From assembly GCA_040219575.1 (NCBI GenBank), contig JAVJSD010000104.1, positions 124,001 to 188,000 of the forward strand: a stretch of 64,000 bases of DNA, in the 5' to 3' direction. Below, one piece after another: positions 30,727 through 38,821 of the stretch. Below the pieces are notes generated by a model, which was given only the letters and a program-made list of their open reading frames with translations, made no database searches and had not been told where the DNA came from. Every line of letters starts with the position of its first letter. Positions within the stretch are counted from its first letter, which is position 1. Position numbers and translations under genes: made by a program. The stretch comes from JAVJSD01 sp040219575. Its GTDB lineage: Bacteria; Planctomycetota; Planctomycetia; Pirellulales; Pirellulaceae.

Positions 30727-30980
30727 ACGACGGCGGAGCCGTCGGCTTGGGAGAGGAATAGGTCCCAACCACCACACTTGCAGGATACCAAATCGCCCAA
30801 CCGAAGCCGACGGCTCCGCCGTCGTCGTTTCGGATTCCGTGGCCGGGTCATCCGCAAACCCCAAGCCGACGGCTCCGCCGTCGTAGGGTGACGAACGACG
30901 GCAAAGCCGTCGGCTTGGAGGGGGACGGCGGCGGCGTTACCATAGCCGTTTCGTGCGACGGCGGAGCCGTCGGCTTGGGG
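30727..30980. repeat. REP cluster on the 5' side of the RAYT gene (five units)
   Basis: Units lie at 30727-30751 (inverted), 30803-30825 (direct), 30859-30884 (direct), 30895-30918 (inverted) and 30955-30980 (inverted), all with the GACGGC-NNN-GCCGTC core. The units at 30859 and 30895 form an inverted pair. The unit at 30803 shares its downstream tail (CGTTTCGGATTCCG) with the one at 29911, suggesting copying of a longer block. The last unit is about 30 bp upstream of the aldo/keto reductase start, so it probably lies in that gene's leader. Confidence 0.9.
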
Positions 30981-31009
30981 GGCGATTCCAACGTGAAAGA
31001 AAACCAATC

Positions 31010-32011
31010 ATGCAATTCACCAAACTCGGCCGCACGGGCGTCGATGTGTCGCGCATCTGCCTGGGGACGATGATGTTCGGCGGACAAACCAGCCAGGCCG
31101 ACTCGATCAAGATCATCCACAAGTCGCTCGAACAGGGCGTCAACTTCATCGACACCGCCAACATCTACAACCAGGGCGAGTCGGAAGTGGTCGTCGGCAA
31201 GGCGCTGGCCGGCAAGCGGCACGACGTCGTGCTCGCCACCAAGGGCCGACAGGCGATGGGCCAGGGACCCAACAGCCAGGGCGCCTCGCGACTGCACCTG
31301 ATGCGCGAACTCGACGCCAGCCTGAAAAGAATGGGGACCGATTTCATCGATCTGTACTACGTCCACACGCCCGACTACGACACGCCCATCGATGAAACGC
31401 TGCGTGCCTGCGACGACATGGTCCGCAGCGGCAAGGTGCACTACCTGGCCTGCTCGAACTTCCGCGCCTGGCGGGTGTGCGAGGCGCTGTGGACCAGCGA
31501 CAAGCTGGGCCTCGACCGCTTCCAATGCGTGCAGCCGCTGTACAACATCGTCAACCGCGACGTCGAAGTCGAACTGATGCCGCTCTGCCAGGAGCACAAA
31601 CTGGGCGTGGTCAGCTACAGCCCGCTGGCCCGCGGCATCCTCACCGGCAAGTACAAACCGGGCGAGCCGTTCCCCGAGGGAAGCCGGGCCGCGCGGAACG
31701 ACGCTCGCATGCAGCAGGCCGAATTGCGCGAGGCGAGCTTCGAGGTCGCGCAGCAGATCACCGGACACTGCCAGAAGAAAGGCGTGGCGACCACGCAGTT
31801 CGCGCTGGCCTGGTGCCTGGCGAATCCGATTCTGACGTCGGTCATCCTCGGCCCGCGCACCATGGCGCAGTACGACGACAACATGGGCTGCCTCGACGTC
31901 GAGATCACCGCCGAGGACGAGGCCTTCATCGACGACCTCGTGCCGCCCGGCGAACACAGCGGCAAGGGATTCCAGGACACGGCCTACCCCGTCACCGGCC
32001 GCGGCAAGTAA
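31010..32011 (+). CDS. Aldo/keto reductase
   Basis: An NADPH-dependent oxidoreductase of 333 aa with a TIM barrel. The opening MQFTKLGRTGVDVSRICLGTMMFG and the catalytic tetrad can be seen: Asp and Tyr in NFIDTANIYNQGESE, Lys in LATKGRQ, His in YYVHTPDYDTP. The C-terminal cofactor motif is ILGPRTMAQYDDNMG. The length is normal for the YajO/Tas-like group. The substrate is not predictable. REP units flank both ends of the gene. The ATG at 31010 is the first that starts the family sequence. Confidence 0.93.
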   Translation: MQFTKLGRTGVDVSRICLGTMMFGGQTSQADSIKIIHKSLEQGVNFIDTANIYNQGESEVVVGKALAGKRHDVVLATKGRQAMGQGPNSQGASRLHLMRELDASLKRMGTDFIDLYYVHTPDYDTPIDETLRACDDMVRSGKVHYLACSNFRAWRVCEALWTSDKLGLDRFQCVQPLYNIVNRDVEVELMPLCQEHKLGVVSYSPLARGILTGKYKPGEPFPEGSRAARNDARMQQAELREASFEVAQQITGHCQKKGVATTQFALAWCLANPILTSVILGPRTMAQYDDNMGCLDVEITAEDEAFIDDLVPPGEHSGKGFQDTAYPVTGRGK

Positions 32012-32021
32012 CTCCCCGCCA

Positions 32022-32106
32022 CCCCAAGCCGACGGCTCCGCCATTGTCGGCGTTTGGCGTTGTGGACCGAAGTGAGCGAGCGACGGTGGAGCCGTCGGCT
32101 TGGGGG
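32022..32106. repeat. REP inverted pair (two units) of the GACGGC family
   Basis: A direct unit at 32022-32044 (stem partly decayed, GCCATTGTCGG instead of GCCGTCG) faces an inverted unit at 32080-32106 (GACGGTGGAGCCGTC, one mismatch). It lies between the reductase stop and the next gene. The changes show copies at different stages of decay. Confidence 0.8.
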
Positions 32107-32202
32107 GATGAAGCGCGATGTTGACACGCGACGCGTTGACACTTTCGCGCGGCTGCGTGACACTGATTGCGTTGGTTCCCTTCAACGTACCACCGCGCGC
32201 CG

Positions 32203-33423
32203 ATGTCTACTTCTCCCGATACCGATCCCGCGCTGCCGCTGGCGGGAAAGCGCGTCGCATTCGTCGGCAAGCTGGGCGGGATGACGCGCCGTGAGGCGCA
32301 GGCGCTGGTCCGCGGGCAAGGCGGCGTGGCGGTCGACGCGCACAAGGTCGACATCGATCTGGTCGTCCTCGGCGCCGAGGAGCTTCCGCTGGGCGAGCAC
32401 GACGAGTTGCTCGACGACGCCATGCGGCAGGCCGCCGCCGAGGGCCGCCTGGAGATCATCACCGAGACGCAGCTCTGGCAGCGGCTGGGACTGGTCGAAA
32501 GCGAACAACACGTCCGCCGCCTCTATACGCCCGCCATGCTGGCGGAGTTGCTCGGCGTTTCGGTGGCCACCATCCGCCGCTGGCACCGGCGAGGGCTGAT
32601 CGTCCCCAGTCGCGAAGTGCATCGGCTGCCGTACTTCGATTTTCAAGAGGTCTCCACCGCCCAGCGGCTGGCCCAACTGGTGGCGGCCGGCGCGTCGCCC
32701 GCGGCGATCGAGAAGAAGCTCGAGGAGTTGGCCCGCTACGTGCCCGACGTCGAGCGGCCGCTGGCGCAGCTCTCGGTGATCGTCGAGGGAAAACAATTCC
32801 TGCTCCGTCAGGGAGAAGGCCTGATCGAGCCCGGCGGGCAACTCCGCATCGACTTCGAGGCGCTCGAACATCCGCCGGCCGACGCCGACGAGTCCGTCTC
32901 GCCCCCGACCGTCTCGTTCGAGGAAGCGCTCGGCCTGCAAGTCGATCTCGCCACGCCGGAGGAACTGCTCGAGTTCGCCATCGCGGCCGAGGAGGACGGA
33001 CGCATCGAATACGCGGCCGAACTTCTGCGAGCCTTGCTGGCTGCGGAAGGCCCGCAGCCGGATATCTGTTTTCAGTTGGCGGAATTGCTCTATCGACTCG
33101 GTGACCTCGGCGCGGCCCGCGAGCGGTATTACATCGCCATCGAACTCGACGACGAGTTTGTCGAAGCCCGCAACAACCTGGGTTGCGTGCTGGCCGAAGA
33201 AGGACAGTCGGAGTTGGCCGCCGCCGCGTTCCAGGGAGCGCTCACCTGCCACGCCGACTATCCCGACGCGCACTATCACCTGGCCCGCACGCTCGACGAA
33301 CTGGACCGCGCCGGCGAAGCGGAGCATCACTGGCAGCAGTTCCTCAAGCTGGCGCCCAACAGCCCCTGGGCCGATGAAGCGCGCGACCGCCTCGGCGCCG
33401 CCGGTGAACTGGCCGAAACGTAG
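32203..33423 (+). CDS. BRCT - MerR-type HTH - TPR fusion protein
   Basis: A 406-aa multidomain protein. Residues about 10-95 look like a BRCT domain (LAGKRVAFVGKLGGMTRREAQALVRGQGGVAVD). Residues about 105-175 hold a MerR-like winged helix (YTPAMLAELLGVSVATIRRWHRRGLIVPSREVHRLPYFDFQEV). The last 150 residues are tetratricopeptide repeats (ARERYYIAIELDDEFVEARNNLGCVLAEEG, DYPDAHYHLARTLDELDRAGEAEHHW). The BRCT/HTH pairing suggests a DNA-bound scaffold, perhaps in a damage response, but this is inference. The ATG at 32203 is preferred to 32167. Confidence 0.82.
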   Translation: MSTSPDTDPALPLAGKRVAFVGKLGGMTRREAQALVRGQGGVAVDAHKVDIDLVVLGAEELPLGEHDELLDDAMRQAAAEGRLEIITETQLWQRLGLVESEQHVRRLYTPAMLAELLGVSVATIRRWHRRGLIVPSREVHRLPYFDFQEVSTAQRLAQLVAAGASPAAIEKKLEELARYVPDVERPLAQLSVIVEGKQFLLRQGEGLIEPGGQLRIDFEALEHPPADADESVSPPTVSFEEALGLQVDLATPEELLEFAIAAEEDGRIEYAAELLRALLAAEGPQPDICFQLAELLYRLGDLGAARERYYIAIELDDEFVEARNNLGCVLAEEGQSELAAAAFQGALTCHADYPDAHYHLARTLDELDRAGEAEHHWQQFLKLAPNSPWADEARDRLGAAGELAET

Positions 33424-33426
33424 TCC

Positions 33427-33492
33427 GTAGCGGAACTCGTGAGAGTTCCGAGAATCCACCCGCGACGAGCGGATTGCCGACGACTTCCGCTA
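33427..33492. repeat. GTAG-foot REP pair, one half decayed
   Basis: GTAG-CGGAACTC-GTGA-GAGTTCCG at 33427-33450 is a full unit; the facing half ending ACTTCCGCTAC at 33492 has lost pairing in one arm. It lies between two convergent genes. This is the third pair of the family in the window, after 10123 and 17456. Confidence 0.75.
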
Positions 33493-33527
33493 CGAGTGGA
33501 CGGATGCTGGCGGCGTCCGCCACGGCG

Positions 33528-34670
33528 TTACACGTTGTTGTCGAAGATCGAGACGATGTAGGCGGCGAACAGCAGCAGGTGCACCGCCCCTTGCATCACG
33601 TTCGTCCGGCGGCCGCTGAAGTTCACCACGCTCACCGCCAGCGTGAGGATGATCAGAATCAGGTCGACGTCGCCCAGCCCCAGTTCGACCGTCTTGCCGG
33701 TGATCATGCCGATGATCAACACCGCGGGCACCGTCAGTCCCACGGTCGCCAGGGCCGAGCCGAGGCAGATGTTCATGGTCCGCTGCAACTGATTCGCCAG
33801 CGCCGCCCGCACCGCTCCCAGGCCTTCCGGCGCGAGCACCAGAAACGCCACCAGGAAACCGCCCAGCGCCGCCGGCGCCCCGACCGTCGTGATGCCGTGG
33901 TCGATCACCTTGGCCATGCTCTTGGAGAGCAGCACGATGGGGACCATGCACAACAGCAGAAAGACGACGTGGTAGGCGGCCGAGCGAACGACGAGACCGC
34001 CGTGCCCGTGTTCGTCGCCGCCTTCGCCCGGTTGTACGAAGAACACGCGATGCCGCATCGTCTGCAGCGCCAGAAAGGCGCCGTAGAGCACCACCGAGGC
34101 GATCGTCAAAAACACGGCGAAGGCGGGCGAGGGGGAATAGTCGTCGGTCGATTCGGCGAACCGCGGCAGCACCAGCGACAGCCCGGCGAAGGGAATCAGC
34201 AGCGAGATGTAAGCGTTCGCGCCCGCCAGGTTGTACTCCTGCTCGCGATGCTTCAGCCCACCCAACAGCAGCGTCAGCCCGACTATGCCGTTAAGCACGA
34301 TCATCAGCACGGCGAAGGTGGTGTCGCGGGCCAGTGTGCGGTTGTCGCCGCCGGTGAGCATGACGGCCGAGATCATAATCACCTCGATGCTGATCACCGA
34401 CAGCGTCAGAATCAGCGTGCCGTAGGGTTCGCCCAGCTTGACCGCCAGGCAGTCGGCGTGCCGCACCACCGCGAACGCCAGCCAGAGCATGACCGCGAAC
34501 AGCCAGCAGAGCACCAGCAGGTACCAGGCCGTGCTGGAGAGATCGCCCAACAGCGGCTTGCCCCACAGCAGGAACACCACCAACGTCGCCAGGCCGACGA
34601 GGCAGGCCAATTCCGACCGCACGACGGCCAGAACCGTCAGCGGCTGCGGTTTGCTCGAAGAAGGACTCAT
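33528..34670 (-). CDS. chaA: ChaA-type Ca2+(Na+)/H+ antiporter
   Basis: An inner-membrane cation/proton antiporter of 380 aa with about 11 hydrophobic segments. The two inverted alpha-repeat motifs of the CaCA superfamily are visible: LSVISIEVIMISAVML with its conserved Glu in the first half, and FLVAFLVLAPEGLGAVRAAL with Glu in the second. The central loop HGHGG is His-rich, as in ChaA. The ATG at 34670 is followed by a short polar N-terminus. Ion preference between calcium, sodium and potassium is not decided by sequence. Confidence 0.9.
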   Translation of the reverse strand: MSPSSSKPQPLTVLAVVRSELACLVGLATLVVFLLWGKPLLGDLSSTAWYLLVLCWLFAVMLWLAFAVVRHADCLAVKLGEPYGTLILTLSVISIEVIMISAVMLTGGDNRTLARDTTFAVLMIVLNGIVGLTLLLGGLKHREQEYNLAGANAYISLLIPFAGLSLVLPRFAESTDDYSPSPAFAVFLTIASVVLYGAFLALQTMRHRVFFVQPGEGGDEHGHGGLVVRSAAYHVVFLLLCMVPIVLLSKSMAKVIDHGITTVGAPAALGGFLVAFLVLAPEGLGAVRAALANQLQRTMNICLGSALATVGLTVPAVLIIGMITGKTVELGLGDVDLILIILTLAVSVVNFSGRRTNVMQGAVHLLLFAAYIVSIFDNNV

Positions 34671-34757
34671 CGGGGCGGAGGCGAACAAGTGGTTTGTCAG
34701 TGGGCGGTTGCGTAATCGTACGTCACACGCGGCCGGCGTGGGAGTGAGAATCGGCTC

Positions 34758-34850
34758 AAAGCCGACGACTTGTCGTCGCCGGGAGGCGAAGCCGCCGCTG
34801 CCCACTTTTGCCTTTTGCCCTTTTCCTTTTACCTTTACCTTTGGCCTGAA
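34758..34850. repeat. REP variant with compensated stem, plus purine-rich heptamer tract
   Basis: 34758-34780 carries AAGCCGACGAC-TT-GTCGTCG: relative to the main family the stem changed from GGC/GCC to GAC/GTC on both sides, so pairing is kept. It is followed (about 34800-34845) by a tract that on the minus strand reads as repeated AAAAGG-type heptamers, resembling the one at 19364-19404. Both lie upstream of the ECF sigma gene. Confidence 0.7.
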
Positions 34851-34883
34851 CCCTTTTCGCTTACCGCCGGCACTGTATCTATC

Positions 34884-35399
34884 GTGAGCACGGCCATCGC
34901 AAACGAGCGCGTATCTCCGGCGGAACTGGTGCAGCGGCATCAGGCCGATGTGTGGCGGTACCTGCGTCTGCTGGGCTGCGACGATTCGCTGGCCGACGAC
35001 CTCACCCAGGAGACGTTCCTGGAGGTGCTGCGGCGGAAGTTCGAATACCGCGGCCGATCGGCGGCCGGCGCCTATTTGCGCAAAGTCGCCCGCAACCGGC
35101 TGTTGATGGCGGTCCGCAAGACACGCCGCGGCCCGACGCTGGAGCAGATCGAGGCGGCCGACGCCGTCTGGGCCGAGACGTTCGGCGACGACGGCAACGA
35201 GTATCTCGCCGCGCTCGACGACTGCCTCGGGCAACTCGACGGCCGCCCGGCGGAGGTGGTGGAGTTGCAATACCGGCAAGGGCTTTCACGGGAAGAAATC
35301 GCCGAGCGGCTCACGATGAAGCCGGAGGGCGTGAAGACGCTGCTGCGGAGAACACGGGAAGTGCTGCGGCGGTGCATTGAAGGAAGAGTGGGCGAATGA
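34884..35399 (+). CDS. ECF-type RNA polymerase sigma factor
   Basis: A 171-aa sigma factor. Region 2 is seen in VQRHQADVWRYLRLLGCDDSLADDLTQETFLEVLRRKFEYRGRSAAGAYLRKVARNRLL, and region 4 in LDGRPAEVVELQYRQGLSREEIAERLTMKPEGVKTLLRRTREVLRRCI. The GTG at 34884 gives a normal length; an ATG at 34770 adds repeat-derived residues. A VWA membrane protein starts 184 bp downstream on the same strand, a pairing that suggests the sigma factor and the membrane protein are regulated together, with three REP units in the gap. Confidence 0.88.
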   Translation: MSTAIANERVSPAELVQRHQADVWRYLRLLGCDDSLADDLTQETFLEVLRRKFEYRGRSAAGAYLRKVARNRLLMAVRKTRRGPTLEQIEAADAVWAETFGDDGNEYLAALDDCLGQLDGRPAEVVELQYRQGLSREEIAERLTMKPEGVKTLLRRTREVLRRCIEGRVGE

Positions 35400-35422
35400 G
35401 TGGTTGGCGGCCCCGTCGCTCG

Positions 35423-35525
35423 CCCCAAGCCGACGACTTGTCGTCGCCGTCGTTGGGGACAACCCCTTCCAAGCCGACGGCTCCGCCGTCGCTGGATTCG
35501 ACGACGGCGAAGCCGTCGGCTTGGG
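35423..35525. repeat. REP triplet between sigma factor and VWA gene
   Basis: 35423-35446 is the compensated variant (GACGAC-TT-GTCGTC), 35468-35491 a standard direct unit (GACGGC-TCC-GCCGTC), and 35499-35525 an inverted unit (GACGGC-GAA-GCCGTC). The last two form an inverted pair. They fill most of the gap inside a probable operon, so they would lie in the mRNA and could affect its stability. Confidence 0.88.
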
Positions 35526-35583
35526 TGTTGGCGCGACGAGGGCGTTTGAGAATCGAACACGCGCAGCGTGAGAGGAGTTTGCC

Positions 35584-37818
35584 ATGAACCAGCAGCGACG
35601 ACATTACGAAGACCGGGCGATCGACTTGGCGCTCGAGGAGCGCGTCGGCGGAAAGACGCCGCCCGACCTCTCACACAAGATCCTCGCCGCGGCGCAGGAC
35701 TCGCCCCAACCGGCCCGTCGTGGTCGACGCGGCCAGACCACCCGCTCGAACATCCTGGCCTACGCCGCCTCGATCAGTCTATTGTTGGTCGGCGTTGTCG
35801 TGACGTTGCTCTGGAAACCCGATCGAGATGAAAGCGTTGCATTGAATCTGCGAAGGTACCTGGACGACGCTACAGGTTATGAGCATCCTGATGTGTTGCA
35901 TGCGGAGGACCCTTTTGGGGTTCCACCGGCCGGAACTACCGTTCAACTACCAAACTTCGTGTCCGCTAGTGATTTTGACGCGTTGTCCGTGCGGCGGAAG
36001 AAATACGCCGATTTGGCGCTGCTTGCCGGGAGGACCATCCGGCCTGACACGTGGGAGGACGTGGGAGGGGCGGGCACGATCAACAGATTCGAGACCAACC
36101 TGAGCCTCATCGTGAAACAGCAGCAGAATCTGTCGTATGACGATGCCGACTACAACAACATGTTCTACGAAAACAACATGTTCTTCGAAAGGGTTCCCAC
36201 GCTCGGTCCAATCACCGCGGGCGCCGATTTTGAAGTGGACTCTAACGCGCTGATCACTGAGACGTTCGCGTGGTATGAACGGCGTTTGAAGGAACTCGAA
36301 GATCGCGTCGAAGCGCACAACCGCGCCGCGGAAGAATACACCCCGATCCACGAAAACGCCTTCCTGCCGGTCAAGGGTCCGCAGGCGGTCTCCACCTTCT
36401 CGGTCGATGTCGACACCGCCTCTTACTCCAACATGCGGCGGATGCTGCGCGAGGGTATGCTTCCGCATCCCGACGCCGTGCGGATCGAGGAGCTGGTCAA
36501 CTACTTTCAGTACGACTACCCGCAACCCAAGGGCGACGCGCCGTTCTCGGCCAATATGGAGTTGGCCGACTGCCCCTGGAACGGCAAGCACCAATTGCTG
36601 CGGGTGGCGCTGAAGGGCCGGGAGATCGAAGCGAAGAAGCGTCCGGCGGCGAACCTGGTGTTTCTACTCGACGTCTCCGGCTCGATGGACGAGTACAACA
36701 AGCTGCCGCTGGTGCAAAACGCCATGAAGCTGCTGGTCGGCGAGTTGCGTGAGGACGACCAGGTGGCGATCGTCGTCTATGCCGGCGCCGCGGGCCTGGT
36801 GCTCGACACCACCTCGGGCAAGGACGAGCTGAAAATTCGCGACGCCATCGATCGGCTGCAGGCCGGCGGTTCGACCAACGGCGAACAGGGCATCGTGCTG
36901 GCCTACGAGAAGGCGCTGGCCAACTTCAAAGACGGCGGCATCAACCGCGTGATCCTGGCCACCGACGGCGACCTGAATGTGGGCGTCACCGAAGACGAGT
37001 TGCTGGTCAAGCTGATCAAGGAGAAGGCCGCCAACGATGTGTTCCTCACGGTGCTCGGCTTCGGCACGGGCAACCTCAAGGATTCCAAGCTCGAAAAGCT
37101 GGCCGACAACGGCAACGGGAACTACGCGTATATCGACAACCTGATGGAAGCCCGTAAGGTGCTGGTCGAGCAGATCGGCGGCAGCCTGATCACCATCGCC
37201 AAGGACGTCAAGCTGCAACTGGAGTTCAACCCGGCCGAGGTGCGGGCCTACCGGCTGATCGGCTACGAGAACCGCCTGCTGGCGGCGAAGGACTTCGACG
37301 ACGACACGAAAGACGCCGGCGAGATCGGCGCGGGCCACACGGTGACCGCGCTGTACGAACTCGTGCCCTCTGGCAGCGACGAAAAGATCCCCGGCGTCGA
37401 CGAACCGGCGCAGGCCGAGCAGCCGCTGAAGTATCAACAGGTGGAGCAGAAAGCGGACGAAGGGAAGTCGGTGGAGAAAGAGCCGGCCGACGTGCAACTG
37501 ACCGACGTCGCAAAGCAGGGCGAACTGCTGACGTTGGCCTTGCGGTACAAGCAGCCCGAGGGGGACGTGAGCACGAAGCTCGAGTTCACGCTGCCGGCCA
37601 AGTCGCGCCCGTTCAACAAGGCCTCACGCGACCTGCAATTCGCCTCCGCGGTCGCCTCGTTCGGCATGCTGCTTCGCAACAGCCGGTACGCCGGCGACGC
37701 GAGCTTCGCCTCGGTCGAGGAGATCGCCACCGCCGCCCTCGGCGACGACGCGCATGGCCGCCGCCAGGAGTTCGTCGATCTGGTGCAGCTTGCCGAACAA
37801 CTCCGCGGCAAGAAGTAG
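35584..37818 (+). CDS. YfbK-like membrane protein with von Willebrand factor A domain
   Basis: A 744-aa protein. One membrane segment lies at about 59-79 (ILAYAASISLLLVGVVVTLLW). The YfbK N-terminal domain is visible around residue 265 (FSVDVDTASYSNMRRMLREGMLPHPDAVRIEELVNYF), the VWA domain starts near 355 with the MIDAS motif DVSGSM, and the C-terminal DUF3520 region follows (ANDVFLTVLGFGTGNLKDSKLEKLADNGNGNYAYID...). The short cytoplasmic N-terminus could hold an anti-sigma activity, inferred only from the sigma gene just upstream. The ATG has AGGAG about 8 nt before it. Confidence 0.9.
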   Translation: MNQQRRHYEDRAIDLALEERVGGKTPPDLSHKILAAAQDSPQPARRGRRGQTTRSNILAYAASISLLLVGVVVTLLWKPDRDESVALNLRRYLDDATGYEHPDVLHAEDPFGVPPAGTTVQLPNFVSASDFDALSVRRKKYADLALLAGRTIRPDTWEDVGGAGTINRFETNLSLIVKQQQNLSYDDADYNNMFYENNMFFERVPTLGPITAGADFEVDSNALITETFAWYERRLKELEDRVEAHNRAAEEYTPIHENAFLPVKGPQAVSTFSVDVDTASYSNMRRMLREGMLPHPDAVRIEELVNYFQYDYPQPKGDAPFSANMELADCPWNGKHQLLRVALKGREIEAKKRPAANLVFLLDVSGSMDEYNKLPLVQNAMKLLVGELREDDQVAIVVYAGAAGLVLDTTSGKDELKIRDAIDRLQAGGSTNGEQGIVLAYEKALANFKDGGINRVILATDGDLNVGVTEDELLVKLIKEKAANDVFLTVLGFGTGNLKDSKLEKLADNGNGNYAYIDNLMEARKVLVEQIGGSLITIAKDVKLQLEFNPAEVRAYRLIGYENRLLAAKDFDDDTKDAGEIGAGHTVTALYELVPSGSDEKIPGVDEPAQAEQPLKYQQVEQKADEGKSVEKEPADVQLTDVAKQGELLTLALRYKQPEGDVSTKLEFTLPAKSRPFNKASRDLQFASAVASFGMLLRNSRYAGDASFASVEEIATAALGDDAHGRRQEFVDLVQLAEQLRGKK

Positions 37819-37882
37819 CACGGCGCCGCGGAGCCGCGTTGTTCTACACAAGTCCCGATCCCGTGGGCTCGATTTTCACCCT

Positions 37883-38345
37883 CCCTTCCGGGGAGGGTCG
37901 GCCGCGCAAGCGGCCGGGGAGGGGTGAAGCGAGAACCGACTCTATCTCGCGACAACGTTTCCGCGCACATCCGCTCTCCCCTCGCTCGACCCTCCCGGAG
38001 AGGTCGTGCAGTTATTAAGTCATCTGGAACGGAAGCGTTGCGCACAATCGAAGCGGCCGCGTGAGCGGCCGGGTCTTAGCCGCGGAAGCGGCGTCGGAGA
38101 ATAGCCCATGGCGTCAGCCATGGGCACGCGGTGACGAAACGCTTTTGAACCCCGGCAGGGGTGACCGAAGCGCACCATCTCTCAGCGCACCATGTCTCGA
38201 CGAGGCCGGCCAGTCCGAAAACGCCCCACGCACCACACCGCGATCGAAAGCGCCTCGCTTCGGTCACCCCTTCCGGGGTTCCCATCGCGCTCGTATCCCT
38301 TCATCCCACGGCTTACGCCGTGGGCTATTGTCCATCGCCGCTGCC
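37883..38345. repeat. Cluster of GC-rich hairpin repeats in a gene-free stretch
   Basis: Several palindromes lie here: GGCCGC-GCAA-GCGGCC near 37900, GCGGCCGC-GTGA-GCGGCC near 38050, CCCATGGC-GTCA-GCCATGGG near 38105 and CCACGGC-TTAC-GCCGTGG near 38307. AACCCCGGCAGGGGTGACCG near 38150 and CGGTCACCCCTTCCGGGGTT near 38260 are inverted copies of one block. The whole gap 37819-38821 has no gene I can support; it also contains the attC-like copy at 38417. Confidence 0.6.
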
Positions 38346-38416
38346 GCGGCTCGACGACGGCTGACGCCGTGCTCCTGGGAATTGTGGCGCCCTTGACCCA
38401 TTTTCGATTGACGACG

Positions 38417-38533
38417 TAACAATGAGGATTTGACCTCGCGTGCGGGCGCGCGGATTCTCCGCTGGAGTTCGGTTGAGGCGGGGTGAGAGGGCGAATGGGC
38501 GTTGGATGAGCCGAGGTCAAGTCGTTTGTTCAA
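38417..38533 (+). repeat. 117-bp attC-like repeat, copy A
   Basis: The sequence matches 45355-45471 at 116 of 117 positions. It starts TAACAATGAGG and ends GTCGTTTGTTCAA, with inner arms TTGACCTCG and CGAGGTCAA that pair exactly. The layout (AAC at the 5' end, GTT near the 3' end, paired arms between) is that of an integron attC site. It lies about 290 bp from the end of the IS91-like transposase gene, on the other side from the cassette row. Confidence 0.65.
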
Positions 38534-38821
38534 GGAGCCCGCAGCGGCGAGTCGGCGGTCATCCATTAGGGAAATGGTTCGTGGCGACGCGGCGGAGAAG
38601 AGGATGTACCGTGCGGTGATGGGGGGCGGGAAGCTTGCGGCGAAGGGAAGGGACGTCGCGCGGCGGTCGTGACGAACACCAGACGCAGTGCTGGACGCCG
38701 TCTGCAAGGCTGCTGGAGAACTCGCCAGCGCGGTCAGCGCGCAAAGGGAGCGACGACACACGCCGACGGTGAAAAATCGGCGCTGCCTGATGAATTTCGG
38801 CAGTGCACATCGGCAGGCGGA

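Noticed and set aside
29911..30980. CRISPR array
   Set aside because: The repeats occur in both orientations, spacing is irregular, they are themselves palindromic, and there are no cas genes; a RAYT gene lies in the middle.
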